Origin: Porphyrobacter sp.
Lineage (GTDB): Bacteria > Pseudomonadota > Alphaproteobacteria > Sphingomonadales > Sphingomonadaceae
DNA length: 64,000 bases
NCBI GenBank assembly: GCA_017744315.1
Contig: JAGIBN010000003.1
Location: 372,001-436,000, forward strand
Direction of reading: 5' to 3'
Both the position numbers and the translations under genes were made by a program. How positions within the stretch are numbered: the first letter of the stretch is position 1; each line of letters opens with the position of its first letter. This document shows positions 40,970 to 51,204 of the stretch, in pieces. Under the pieces are notes generated by a model. It saw only the letters and a program-made list of their open reading frames with translations. It made no database searches and had not been told where the DNA came from.

Positions 40970-41065
40970 TTTTTGTCTGAAATCGGACAAGGTCCGACGC
41001 CTCCGAGAAGCCCCCTGCCTCTCGCCTCGCTACAAGAGACGTTGGATCTGGAGGTCAGACAAAAA
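40970..41065 (-). promoter_or_regulatory. structured leader with 11-bp closing stem before the small ORF
   Basis: On the minus strand TTTTTGTCTGA (41065-41055) can pair perfectly with TCAGACAAAAA (40980-40970). The 3' arm ends directly at the GGAGG of the small ORF. An internal hairpin TCGGAC-AAG-GTCCGA is at 40983-40997. This could regulate access to the ribosome site. I do not recognise a known riboswitch class. Confidence 0.4.
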
Positions 41066-41121
41066 TGGTCACGCGACCAAGCGCCACATCGCCGCGATTC
41101 ATTTAAATAGTCAAGTAACTG

Positions 41122-41158
41122 AACGGGCAATCCCCGAGTTTATGGGGGATTGCCCGTT
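41122..41158. terminator. 14-bp perfect stem-loop downstream of clpA
   Basis: AACGGGCAATCCCC (41122-41135) pairs without mismatch with GGGGATTGCCCGTT (41145-41158), loop 9. It lies 12 bases after the clpA stop. There is no U-tract on either strand, so it may act as a transcript 3'-end stabiliser or a Rho-associated terminator rather than a classical intrinsic one. Confidence 0.5.
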
Positions 41159-41169
41159 GATAGCGCTAT

Positions 41170-43500
<2,331 letters not shown>

Positions 43501-43658
43501 AGTTATTCAATCCACACTGGTTGGATACGATCCGAGAGTTGCGATTTTGCAAATCACCGGCTGAACGCGCACGAAACGGAGCTGCCGGTCTTCTGTTAAG
43601 GACGATATGGTGCGCCGGTAGCGCAATTGCGAGTGGGTGAGGGCCAAACGGCGGCCCA

Positions 43659-43862
43659 TCAGCTCGGCTCTCGCGGTTTGAATAAGGCGTCGGCCAGTTT
43701 TTTGTGGCTCGCCGCCTTGTCGTGGTGGGCCTTGACCCTTTCGATCTCTGCTTCGAGCAAGGCGATGCGATCCATCAGCTCGTCCTGCGAATAGGTATCG
43801 AGCAGTTCGCCGGCCAACCGGCTCGCGAAGTCACCGCGGACCCGGGGGAGATCGTCCTCCAT
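43659..43862 (-). CDS. DUF1192 family protein
   Basis: 67 residues from the ATG at 43862 (MEDDLPRVRGDFASRL). The ORF-track frame starts 62 codons earlier but that part is the antisense shadow of the oxidoreductase gene. DUF1192 proteins are short helical alphaproteobacterial proteins; ELMDRIALLEAEIERVKAHHD is a coiled-coil helix. Function unknown. It is divergent from the quinone oxidoreductase gene. Confidence 0.78.
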   Translation of the reverse strand: MEDDLPRVRGDFASRLAGELLDTYSQDELMDRIALLEAEIERVKAHHDKAASHKKLADALFKPREPS

Positions 43863-43954
43863 GCAGACAAAATCGAGCGCGCCCCGCTTGCTGTCAATGG
43901 GGGGTACCATTACGGCTGTGGAGCGTGGCAACAAGGCTACAGGGGGCATAGCGA

Positions 43955-44971
43955 ATGGCCGCGGTGCAGACTGATACGATGACTGCGATTGCGATCGCCA
44001 CTCCCGGCGGTCCTGAAGTTCTTGTTCCTGAGCGGCGTGAGGCCCCACGACCCGGACCGGGCCAGGTCCTGATCGAGGTCGCCTATGCCGGGGTGAACCG
44101 GCCCGACGTGCTCCAGCGCATGGGCCATTACCCGCCGCCGCCGGGTGCTTCCGACATTCCGGGGCTGGAAGTTTCCGGCACCGTTGTCGCAGCGGGGGAC
44201 GGGGCGGAAGACCTGCTCGGGAGCAAGGTCTGTGCGCTCGTAACTGGCGGAGGTTACGCGGAATTTTGCCTCGCCCGGATGGAGCATTGCCTGACCGTGC
44301 CGGAGAGCTTGTCGCTGGCCGAAGCGGCGGCTCTGCCCGAGACCTTGTTCACCGTCTGGCACAATGTGTTCGAACGCGGCTGGGCCACCCCCGGGGAGAC
44401 CTTGCTGGTCCATGGTGGCACCAGCGGCATCGGTTCGATGGCGATCAAGCTCGGCAAGCTGTTCGACCTGACGGTGATCGTGACTTGCGGCACCGAAGCG
44501 AAGTGCGAGGCGGCTCGCGGGCTCGGCGCGGACCATGCGATTGACTATCGCGCCCAGGATTTCGTGAGTGAGGTCAAGGCACTTACCGGCGGGCGGGGCG
44601 TCGATCTCGTGCTCGACATGGTGGCCGGAAGCTACACCCAGCGTAACCTCGACTGCCTCGCCGAAGCGGGGCGGCTGGTGACGATCGCGGTGCTTGGAGG
44701 CGCCGAGGCGACGATCAACATGGCAAAGCTGATGGTGCGGCGACACACGGTGACCGGCTCTACGCTGCGGGGCCGGTCCGATGCGTTCAAGGGCCTGCTC
44801 GCCGACGAGATCGCGCGCGAAGTCTGGCCGCTGATCGAAGAGGGCCGGTTGCGGCCGGCGATGGATACGGTGTTCCCGCTGCTCGAAGCGGCGGCGGCCC
44901 ATGCCCGGATGGAAGCGGGCGAGCATGTCGGCAAGATCGTGCTCGAAGTGGCAGGAGAACAAGGCGCGTGA
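43955..44971 (+). CDS. NAD(P)H-quinone oxidoreductase (PIG3/zeta-crystallin family)
   Basis: The 338-residue medium-chain reductase lacks the zinc ligands of alcohol dehydrogenases. It shows YAGVNRPDVLQRMGHYPPPPG, the NADPH-binding VHGGTSGIGSMAIKL, and YRAQDFVSEVKAL. AGGGGG precedes the ATG at 43955; a second ATG eight codons later is possible. It is the first gene of an operon with a SnoaL-like protein and a GST. Confidence 0.88.
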   Translation: MAAVQTDTMTAIAIATPGGPEVLVPERREAPRPGPGQVLIEVAYAGVNRPDVLQRMGHYPPPPGASDIPGLEVSGTVVAAGDGAEDLLGSKVCALVTGGGYAEFCLARMEHCLTVPESLSLAEAAALPETLFTVWHNVFERGWATPGETLLVHGGTSGIGSMAIKLGKLFDLTVIVTCGTEAKCEAARGLGADHAIDYRAQDFVSEVKALTGGRGVDLVLDMVAGSYTQRNLDCLAEAGRLVTIAVLGGAEATINMAKLMVRRHTVTGSTLRGRSDAFKGLLADEIAREVWPLIEEGRLRPAMDTVFPLLEAAAAHARMEAGEHVGKIVLEVAGEQGA

Positions 44972-45858
44972 TGAATTCGAGACCACCCGAACTTATGACG
45001 CGCGAGGCGCTCTACGCGCACGCCGAAGCCTATCTCGATGCGCTGGAGGCGCAGGATCCTTCGCGCCTTCCGTGGGCGGAGCAGGTGGTGTTCACCGAGA
45101 ACAATGTACAACTCGCGGTGGGCGACGGGTTGTGGAACACCATCAGCGCGCGCCGGCGGACGTACGATCTCAAGGCCGCCGATACCAAGACAGGCCAGGT
45201 CAGCTGGTTCGGCCTGGTCGAAGAACACGGCCATCCCGCGATCATGGGCTTGCGTCTTGGGATCGTGGATGGACGGATTGCCGAGGTTGAGACGGTCGTG
45301 TGCCGCTCGATGGAATTCGGGCCGTTCCCGAGCATCGAAACTTACGTTTCTCCACGCCAGCTCATGCTCGACGATGTGCCCGAAGCTCGGCGGCGCGAAC
45401 GGGCGCGGATGGTCTCGATCGCCGATGGCTATTTCGACACCCTGCAGCTCAACGACGGGACGCTGTTCACCGAGTTCACCGACGACTGCGACCGGGTGGA
45501 GAACGGCCTCCAGACCACCAACAACCCCAACATCGAAGGCTACCCGATCGCCGCGATGGGCTGTGCCGAGCAGTTCCGCCTCGGTCAGTACATCTACGAT
45601 GACCGCTTACGCGGCCGCCGCTTTCCTCTGGTCGACGAGGAGAAGGGCATCGTCGTCGCGGCGGGCTTCATCGACCATTGCGGCAAGGTGGTGGACGTGA
45701 CCTGGACCGATGGCGTCACCAAGACCAAGTCGGTGTTCCACTTCCCGCACAGCTTCGCGCTGCTGGAGATGTTCAAGATCGTCGACGGCAAGATCGCGGG
45801 TGTCGAGGCGGTGTTCGTCACCGTGCCCTACAATATGCCTTCGCCCTGGGGAGAGTAG
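44971..45858 (+). CDS. duplicated SnoaL/NTF2-like protein of unknown function
   Basis: The ATG at 44971 overlaps the oxidoreductase stop by one base (TGATG). The 295-residue protein appears to be an internal duplication: helix YLDALEAQD with ENN in the first half matches YFDTLQLND with VENG in the second. Each half ends with the same strand, GIVDGRIAEVETV and KIVDGKIAGVEAV. This is the SnoaL/NTF2 pattern. I do not recognise a characterised family. No signal peptide, so probably cytoplasmic. Confidence 0.7.
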   Translation: MNSRPPELMTREALYAHAEAYLDALEAQDPSRLPWAEQVVFTENNVQLAVGDGLWNTISARRRTYDLKAADTKTGQVSWFGLVEEHGHPAIMGLRLGIVDGRIAEVETVVCRSMEFGPFPSIETYVSPRQLMLDDVPEARRRERARMVSIADGYFDTLQLNDGTLFTEFTDDCDRVENGLQTTNNPNIEGYPIAAMGCAEQFRLGQYIYDDRLRGRRFPLVDEEKGIVVAAGFIDHCGKVVDVTWTDGVTKTKSVFHFPHSFALLEMFKIVDGKIAGVEAVFVTVPYNMPSPWGE

Positions 45859-45860
45859 CG

Positions 45861-46475
45861 GTGGAGCGGCTGGTCCTGCACGAGTACGCCCGGTCGGGAA
45901 ATTGCTACAAGATCCGCCTGACCGCCGCCCATGTCGGTGCCCAGCTGGAGCGGCGCGAATACGACATCATGAAGGGGGAGACCCGGACGCCCAAGTTCCT
46001 GGGCGAGGTCAACGCCAACGGCCGCATTCCCGTCCTGCAGGTGGGAGACCGCTTCCTGCCCGAGAGCAACGCGGCCTGCTGGTACCTCGCGACGGGCACC
46101 CCGCTGATACCCGAAGACCCGTTCGAACAGGCTGACGCGCTGCGTTGGCTGTTCTGGGAGCAGTACAACCACGAACCCAACGTCGCGACCTTGCGCTTCT
46201 GGTTCGGCTGGATCGGGGAAGAGAACTTTTCAGAGTTCCAGCGTGTCGCCCTGCCGCTAAAGCGGGCCGCCGGGCTCGATGCCTTGAAGCTGATGGACGA
46301 GCATCTCTCGCAAAACGACTTCCTCGTCGCCGATCGCTTTACGGTCGCCGACATCTGCCTCTATGCCTACACTCATACGTGCGAGGAAGGCGGCTATCGC
46401 CTGGCCGACTATCCTTCGGTGGGGGCCTGGCTGAGGCGCGTGGAAGCGCAGCCGGGTCACGTGACGCTCGACTGA
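45861..46475 (+). CDS. glutathione S-transferase family protein
   Basis: A GTG at 45861, two bases after the previous stop, gives 204 residues. The N-terminal thioredoxin fold shows LVLHEYARSGNCYKIRLTAAHVG (thiol-site region) and NANGRIPVLQVGDRFLPESNAACWYLA, the cis-Pro and Glu-Ser glutathione contacts. A helical C-terminal domain follows with LVADRFTVADICLYAYTHTC. Substrate unknown. It is encoded with an oxidoreductase and a SnoaL-like protein, which hints at a small-molecule detoxification unit. Confidence 0.88.
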   Translation: MERLVLHEYARSGNCYKIRLTAAHVGAQLERREYDIMKGETRTPKFLGEVNANGRIPVLQVGDRFLPESNAACWYLATGTPLIPEDPFEQADALRWLFWEQYNHEPNVATLRFWFGWIGEENFSEFQRVALPLKRAAGLDALKLMDEHLSQNDFLVADRFTVADICLYAYTHTCEEGGYRLADYPSVGAWLRRVEAQPGHVTLD

Positions 46476-46583
46476 CTCGGGACCGTCACAAAGTCGCGGA
46501 ACCGACCCGGTACTGCGATTCGGACGTAACAATCCCAGTGCATAGGCCCGTAGCCATTGGAGGCTATCAGGGGTCTGTGGCCA

Positions 46584-47489
46584 ATGTTGAGAAGCTACTT
46601 CCAAGGGACTGTCGGGAATAGCGGAGTCCTCACCGCGTTCCCGAACTTCGACAACCACGAACCGATCGTGCCCGAACGCTCGGCCGACGGACGGCGGCGC
46701 TTTCGGACGATCTGGATCAGCGATGTCCACCTCGGGACCAAGGGCTGCAATGCCGAGCTGCTGATCGACTTCCTCGATTCAACCGACAGCGAGACGATGT
46801 ACCTCGTGGGCGATATCGTCGACGGCTGGCGCCTTAAGAAGAAGTTCTACTGGCCCGCAACGCACAACGACATCGTCTGGCGCATCCTCAAGCGCGCCCG
46901 GCGCGGCACGCGGATCGTCTACATCCCGGGCAATCACGACGAGATGTTCCGTCAGTTCTCCGGCCTCAGCTTCGGCGGGGTCGAGATCCGCCGGGCTGCT
47001 GTCCACGAGACCGCCGATGGACGGCGCCTGCTGGTGTTGCACGGCGACGAATTCGACGGGGTGATGCTGGCGCACCGCTGGCTCGCAGTGGTGGGTGACG
47101 CTCTCTACGAACTGCTGATGGGCATCAGTCACTGGGTCAGCCTGGTCCGAAGGAGGCTTGGAATGCCGTACTGGTCGCTCAGCAAGATGGCCAAGCACAA
47201 GGTCAAGAACGCGGTCGAGTTCATCTATCGCTACGAAGAGGTGGTCGCGCGCGCGGCCGCCGCCCGCAAGGTCGACGGCGTGGTCTGCGGCCACATCCAC
47301 ACCGCGGAAATGCGCGAGCTCGATGGCGTCGAATACTACAACGACGGTGACTGGGTCGAAGGCTGCACCGCGCTGGTCGAACACTTCGACGGGCGGATGG
47401 AGATCCTCCACTGGCCCGAAGAAATCGCCCGTCGGGATGCGCTGGCCGCCCTCGCGGTTTCAGGCGAGGCCATGGCACGGGCCGCCTGA
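46584..47489 (+). CDS. UDP-2,3-diacylglucosamine diphosphatase-like metallophosphatase
   Basis: I prefer the ATG at 46584 (301 residues) to the ORF-track TTG at 46557. Metallophosphatase motifs are complete: WISDVHLGTKGC, LVGDIVDGW, IPGNHDE, VLHGDEFD and CGHIHTAEM. The family includes LpxH-like lipid A enzymes, and database names usually say so. Whether it cuts UDP-diacylglucosamine is inferred. It overlaps the glycosyltransferase start by one base (ATGA region). Confidence 0.85.
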   Translation: MLRSYFQGTVGNSGVLTAFPNFDNHEPIVPERSADGRRRFRTIWISDVHLGTKGCNAELLIDFLDSTDSETMYLVGDIVDGWRLKKKFYWPATHNDIVWRILKRARRGTRIVYIPGNHDEMFRQFSGLSFGGVEIRRAAVHETADGRRLLVLHGDEFDGVMLAHRWLAVVGDALYELLMGISHWVSLVRRRLGMPYWSLSKMAKHKVKNAVEFIYRYEEVVARAAAARKVDGVVCGHIHTAEMRELDGVEYYNDGDWVEGCTALVEHFDGRMEILHWPEEIARRDALAALAVSGEAMARAA

Positions 47490-48526
47490 TGCGGATCGCG
47501 CTGGTCACCGACGCCTGGGATCCGCAGGTCAACGGTGTCGTCCGCACCTTGCACGCTCTGACCGACGAGCTGGTCCGGCGGGGGCATGAGGTCGAAGTCA
47601 TCGCCCCATGCCAGTTTCGCTCCTGGCCATGCCCCAGCTATCCGGAAATCCGCCTGGCCCTCGCTGGCTCACATGCGGTGGGGGAACGGCTCGCTGCCTT
47701 CCGTCCGGAGGCGATCCACATCTCTACCGAAGGCCCGCTCGGCTGGGCGGCACGGCGCTGGTGCCTGGCGCACGGTCGGCAATTCACCACCGCCTATCAC
47801 ACCCAGTTCCCCGAATACCTGGCACGCCGGTCGCACCTGCCGGCGGCGGTGTTCTGGCCATACATCCGGCACTTTCATGCGCCGTCCAGCGGCATCATGG
47901 CCGCCACCAGCACCTTGCGCGAACAGCTTGCCGCGCATGGCCTGACGCGCCTGCGGCCGTGGGGCCGAGGGGTCGATCTCGATCAGTTCGGTCAGGACAT
48001 GGCGCCGCCCGACCTGTTCCTGCAATTGCCGCGGCCGATCCAGCTCTACGTGGGCCGGGTCGCGGTCGAGAAGAACGTCGAATCCTTCCTCGCCACCCCG
48101 AACGCCGGCTCCAAGGTCGTGGTCGGCGACGGACCGGCGCTCTCGCGGCTGCAGGCGGAGTTTCCGGAGGCGATCTTCCTCGGGCGGCAGAGCGGCCGCG
48201 CCCTGGCGGCATGCTATGCCGGAGCCGACGTGTTCGTGTTCCCGAGCCGAACCGATACCTTCGGCCTGGTGATGATCGAGGCGCTGGCCTCGGGAACCCC
48301 GGTTGCCGCCTATCCCGTGCCGGGCCCGATCGACGTGCTGACGTCCGAAAGCGGATGCATGGCCGAGACGCTCGAGCAAGCCATTGCCGGAGCCTTGCAG
48401 CTCGATCGCGCTCGATGCCGGGAGCATGGTCGCAGCTTCACCTGGGAAGCGAGCACCGACCAGTTCCTGGCCGCCCTGACCCCGGAATGCCCCCAGCAGG
48501 CGCCGCAAGAGTTGCGTGCTGCCTGA
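47489..48526 (+). CDS. family 4 glycosyltransferase
   Basis: The 345-residue GT-B enzyme has the N-terminal donor-acceptor half (RIALVTDAWDPQVNGVVRTL, TLHALTDELVRRGHEVEVIAP). The C-terminal GT4 nucleotide-sugar site is VFVFPSRTDTFGLVMIEALASGTPVAAYPVPGP, with the EX7E arrangement. It resembles glycolipid mannosyl/glucosyltransferases. Directly coupled to the metallophosphatase, so an envelope glycolipid role is likely. Confidence 0.87.
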   Translation: MRIALVTDAWDPQVNGVVRTLHALTDELVRRGHEVEVIAPCQFRSWPCPSYPEIRLALAGSHAVGERLAAFRPEAIHISTEGPLGWAARRWCLAHGRQFTTAYHTQFPEYLARRSHLPAAVFWPYIRHFHAPSSGIMAATSTLREQLAAHGLTRLRPWGRGVDLDQFGQDMAPPDLFLQLPRPIQLYVGRVAVEKNVESFLATPNAGSKVVVGDGPALSRLQAEFPEAIFLGRQSGRALAACYAGADVFVFPSRTDTFGLVMIEALASGTPVAAYPVPGPIDVLTSESGCMAETLEQAIAGALQLDRARCREHGRSFTWEASTDQFLAALTPECPQQAPQELRAA

Positions 48527-48582
48527 GCTGCGGCGAGTTTGCTTGCCGTTTGCGGGTAAATTCCCTACATCATCCCCGTGTC

Positions 48583-48614
48583 GGCCGCTCCGTGAGGGGC
48601 GGCCCTTCTTTTTC
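48583..48614 (+). terminator. rho-independent terminator after the glycosyltransferase
   Basis: GGCCGC (48583-48588) pairs with GCGGCC (48599-48604), followed by CTTCTTTTTC. It separates the phosphatase/glycosyltransferase operon from trcR. Confidence 0.75.
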
Positions 48615-48629
48615 TACCGGAGAGAAACC

Positions 48630-49334
48630 GTGGCCCAGCCCACTCCCCTGATGCCGCACGCGACCGCTTCCTGGTTGGTCGACAACACCGCGCTGAGCTT
48701 CGAACAGATCGCAGAATTCTGCGGCCTGCACATCCTCGAAGTCCAGGCGATGGCCGACGATCTTGCCAGCTCGAAGTACACCGGCCGCGATCCGGTCCAT
48801 TCGGGTGAGCTCAATCACAACGAGATCGAGAAGGGTCAGGCCGACCCGAACTACAAGCTCAAGATGCAGCGCGCGCCGGTCGACGTCAGCCGCACCAAGG
48901 GCCCGCGCTATACGCCGGTGTCCAAGCGCCAGGACAAGCCCGACGGCATCGCCTGGATCATCCGCAACCACCCGGAGATTTCCGACGCGCAGATCGGCAA
49001 GCTGATCGGCACGACGCGCAACACGATCAATGCGATCCGCGAGCGCAGCCACTGGAACATCGCCAACATCCAGCCGAAGGATCCAGTCACGCTCGGCCTG
49101 TGCTCGCAGCGCGAGCTCGATGCCGCTGTGGCCAAGGCAGCGAAGCGCGCTGCGGCCGGCGGCGAGGCAGAGATCGCCGTGGCCGAAAGCCGCGACGAGC
49201 GTGCCGTGCTGATCGAAGAGCTGCGCGCCGAACGTGATGCATCGGCCAAGGCTGCCGTCGAAGCCGCGCAGGAAGCCGAGGCCGAAGCCTGGCTCCTTGC
49301 CAAGCGCGCTGCGGAAGCCAACGCCGACGATTGA
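48630..49334 (+). CDS. trcR: cell cycle transcriptional regulator TrcR (DUF1013)
   Basis: A GTG at 48630 (VAQPTPLMPHATASWLVDNTALS), preceded by GGAGAG, gives 234 residues. The family core is LVDNTALSFEQIAEFCGLHILEVQAMADD. A C-terminal helix-turn-helix-like segment is GKLIGTTRNTINAIRERSHWN, followed by a long alanine- and glutamate-rich helix. DUF1013 proteins are conserved across alphaproteobacteria and named TrcR for an RNAP-associated cell-cycle role. Strong terminators flank it, so it is probably monocistronic. Confidence 0.9.
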   Translation: MAQPTPLMPHATASWLVDNTALSFEQIAEFCGLHILEVQAMADDLASSKYTGRDPVHSGELNHNEIEKGQADPNYKLKMQRAPVDVSRTKGPRYTPVSKRQDKPDGIAWIIRNHPEISDAQIGKLIGTTRNTINAIRERSHWNIANIQPKDPVTLGLCSQRELDAAVAKAAKRAAAGGEAEIAVAESRDERAVLIEELRAERDASAKAAVEAAQEAEAEAWLLAKRAAEANADD

Positions 49335-49355
49335 TCCCTCGCGATCGACGCAAAG

Positions 49356-49390
49356 AAAAAGGGCCGGTCCCCCGCGGGGCCGGCCCTTTT
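49356..49390. terminator. bidirectional terminator between trcR and bactofilin
   Basis: AAAAAGGGCCGGTCCCC then GGGGCCGGCCCTTTTC: a long GC stem flanked by A-run and T-run, usable for both convergent genes. Confidence 0.85.
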
Positions 49391-49411
49391 CTTATGCGGC
49401 TTTGATTGCGA

Positions 49412-49870
49412 TCAGCCGGCGAGCGTCACGCGCTGATCGTCCACCAGGTCCAGTGCCGGGGCAGAAGTGCCCTTGGCAGCCTTGAGCGCGTCAGGCGCGA
49501 AGCGGCCGTTGACGTTCGCGCCCTGCTCGATCGTCAGGGTTTCGTAGTGCACGTCCCCATCGATCCGCGCGCTGCGCAGGATCACCAGATCGCGCACAGT
49601 AATGGTGCCCTTCACCGTTCCGGAAAGGCGCGCGGCATCGGCGTTGATCGCGCCTTCGATGCGGCTCGATTCGCCCTGGACCAGTGAGGTGCAGGCCAGG
49701 TCGCCCTCTACGGCTCCGTCGACGTGCAGATCCGCCGAGGCTTCGATATCGCCCCGGATGGTCACGTCAGCGCCGATCACAGAGAAAGTCGAACCGCCGT
49801 TAGCCACGGGCCGCACCGATTTTCGCGGTGCCGGGCTCGGGAGAGTCGGTTCGGGCTTCTTCGAGAACAT
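49412..49870 (-). CDS. bactofilin
   Basis: 152 residues from the ATG at 49870 (MFSKKPEPTLPSP). A proline-rich N-terminus precedes the bactofilin beta-helix: STFSVIGADVTIRGDIEASADLHVDGAVEGDL, then repeated IEGAINADAARLSGTVKGTI turns. Bactofilins polymerise without nucleotide and place wall enzymes. Its start is inside the 3' end of the upstream M23 gene, a conserved pairing. Confidence 0.93.
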   Translation of the reverse strand: MFSKKPEPTLPSPAPRKSVRPVANGGSTFSVIGADVTIRGDIEASADLHVDGAVEGDLACTSLVQGESSRIEGAINADAARLSGTVKGTITVRDLVILRSARIDGDVHYETLTIEQGANVNGRFAPDALKAAKGTSAPALDLVDDQRVTLAG

Positions 49871-50999
49871 GAGGGGCAGTCTCCAGGAAAGGACGCGGAT
49901 TGACCGCGCGGCCATTGATGCGGACCTCGAAATGCAAGTGCGGTCCAGTCGATCGACCCGTACTACCGATAGCGCCGATCACATCGCCGGCTTCAACTTC
50001 CTGGCCGACGCGGGCGCGCCAGGCCGACATGTGGGCGTAACGAGTCATCAGGCCATTGCCGTGGCTGACTTCGATTACTTTTCCGTAACCGGACTTGATG
50101 CCCACGAACGAAACCCGGCCCTTGGCCGCGGCATGGATCGGGGCGCCGATATGGCCGCGGAAATCGAGCCCGGCATGGAGCGCCGCGCCGCCGGTGAAGG
50201 GGTCGCTGCGGTAGCCGAAGCCCGAGGAGATCATGCGCATGTCGGCCGGCATGACCTGCGGAATACCGGTAAGGCCCTGCTCAAGCGCGTCCATCCGCGC
50301 GAGGCTGAGACCAAGGCGCTGGAAGCGCGGATCGAGCGAGCCATCGCTTTCGGTCGCAAGCTTCTGCAGCGGACCACCCTGGGCGGTGCGCGAGGCGGCG
50401 AGCATGGTGCGGGGATCGAGGCCAAGTTCGCGGATCGCGGCTTCGGCGCGTGCGGCGCGGCGGTCGGCATAGCGGGTCAGGCGTTCGACGAGGGCCAGCT
50501 GGCGCTGCTCGATGCGGGCGATGGACGCCGCTTCGGGCATCAGCGCGCTGACCTTTTCGACGGTCTTGGCGGCTTCGTCAGTGCTGTCGCTGACGGTGTC
50601 CTCGGCGACGACGTCGTCGGGAAGCATCGGCAGGACCTTTTCGATGAAGTCCATGCGCCGGCCCACGTCCGAAGCGACTTCGTTCACGTCATCGCTATAG
50701 GCCTTCACCCGGCTCTCGGCCGAGGCGACGTGCGCTTCACGCTCGAGCAGCGAGAGCCGCTCGGAAACCGCCTGGTACTGGCTGATTGCCATGACGCCCA
50801 CCGACAGGCCCCAGCCGCCGACGACGGCGACAGCGATGCCTGCAGCAATCATCTGCATACGTGAAGTAATCGTGATGAAACGGACCTGGCCCTGCGAGCG
50901 CATGAAGAACTCACGCTCCGGAAACCAACCCCGCACGCGGTCAAGCAGACCGCCCACGGTTGCGTTTGTCAAAATTCGGACCCCGACTTTCCCGTACAA
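49800..50999 (-). CDS. M23 metallopeptidase partner of bactofilin
   Basis: Up to 399 residues. The ORF-track start is a TTG, and the true start may be one of several codons before the conserved WFPEREFFMRSQGQVRFI. One membrane segment (MIAAGIAVAVVGGWGLSVGVM) is followed by a coiled coil and a LytM domain. The metal residues are intact (LHAGLDFRG, PHLHFEVRI). It overlaps bactofilin by 71 bases. The upstream gap is rich in GANTC sites. Confidence 0.9.
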   Translation of the reverse strand: MYGKVGVRILTNATVGGLLDRVRGWFPEREFFMRSQGQVRFITITSRMQMIAAGIAVAVVGGWGLSVGVMAISQYQAVSERLSLLEREAHVASAESRVKAYSDDVNEVASDVGRRMDFIEKVLPMLPDDVVAEDTVSDSTDEAAKTVEKVSALMPEAASIARIEQRQLALVERLTRYADRRAARAEAAIRELGLDPRTMLAASRTAQGGPLQKLATESDGSLDPRFQRLGLSLARMDALEQGLTGIPQVMPADMRMISSGFGYRSDPFTGGAALHAGLDFRGHIGAPIHAAAKGRVSFVGIKSGYGKVIEVSHGNGLMTRYAHMSAWRARVGQEVEAGDVIGAIGSTGRSTGPHLHFEVRINGRAVNPRPFLETAPHVLEEARTDSPEPGTAKIGAARG

Positions 51000-51204
51000 G
51001 TCTTGGCGGGCTCGCTACCCCGTTGGCGTTAATAGAGTCGAATCAGAATCTTGGCCTTTGGGTCGAGTCGATCCCGATTCACGACGAGTTGTGTCTGATA
51101 GCAAAATCAATCCACAGCCCCTCGGAAATGTAACCGATTGACTTGAATCGAATCGACATTTCACCGGACTGACAGCGGGGCGTAACGATGCTACAGGCCG
51201 CGCC
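51000..51204. promoter_or_regulatory. divergent promoter region with dense GANTC cluster (M23 / proA)
   Basis: A 205-base gap between two divergent genes. It contains seven GANTC sites between 51035 and 51154 (51035, 51040, 51046, 51065, 51076, 51145, 51150); about 0.5 would be expected by chance. GANTC is the CcrM methyltransferase target in alphaproteobacteria, and clusters in promoters mark methylation-sensitive transcription. No other gene is visible. Confidence 0.6.

Larger units (their letters stand above)
40695..41169. other. 475-bp intergenic region between exonuclease and clpA
   Basis: This is the longest gap in the window. On the minus strand it holds a 35-residue ORF with a consensus ribosome site. 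A hairpin TGTAAGC-GGACT-GCTTACA is at 40804-40822, an 11-base inverted repeat at 40970-40980/41055-41065, and a long hairpin at 41122-41158. No longer protein frame is convincing. Confidence 0.8.

Noticed and set aside
43659-44048. 129-residue version of the DUF1192 gene
   Set aside because: The first 62 residues are antisense to the oxidoreductase N-terminus. The conserved protein starts at 43862.
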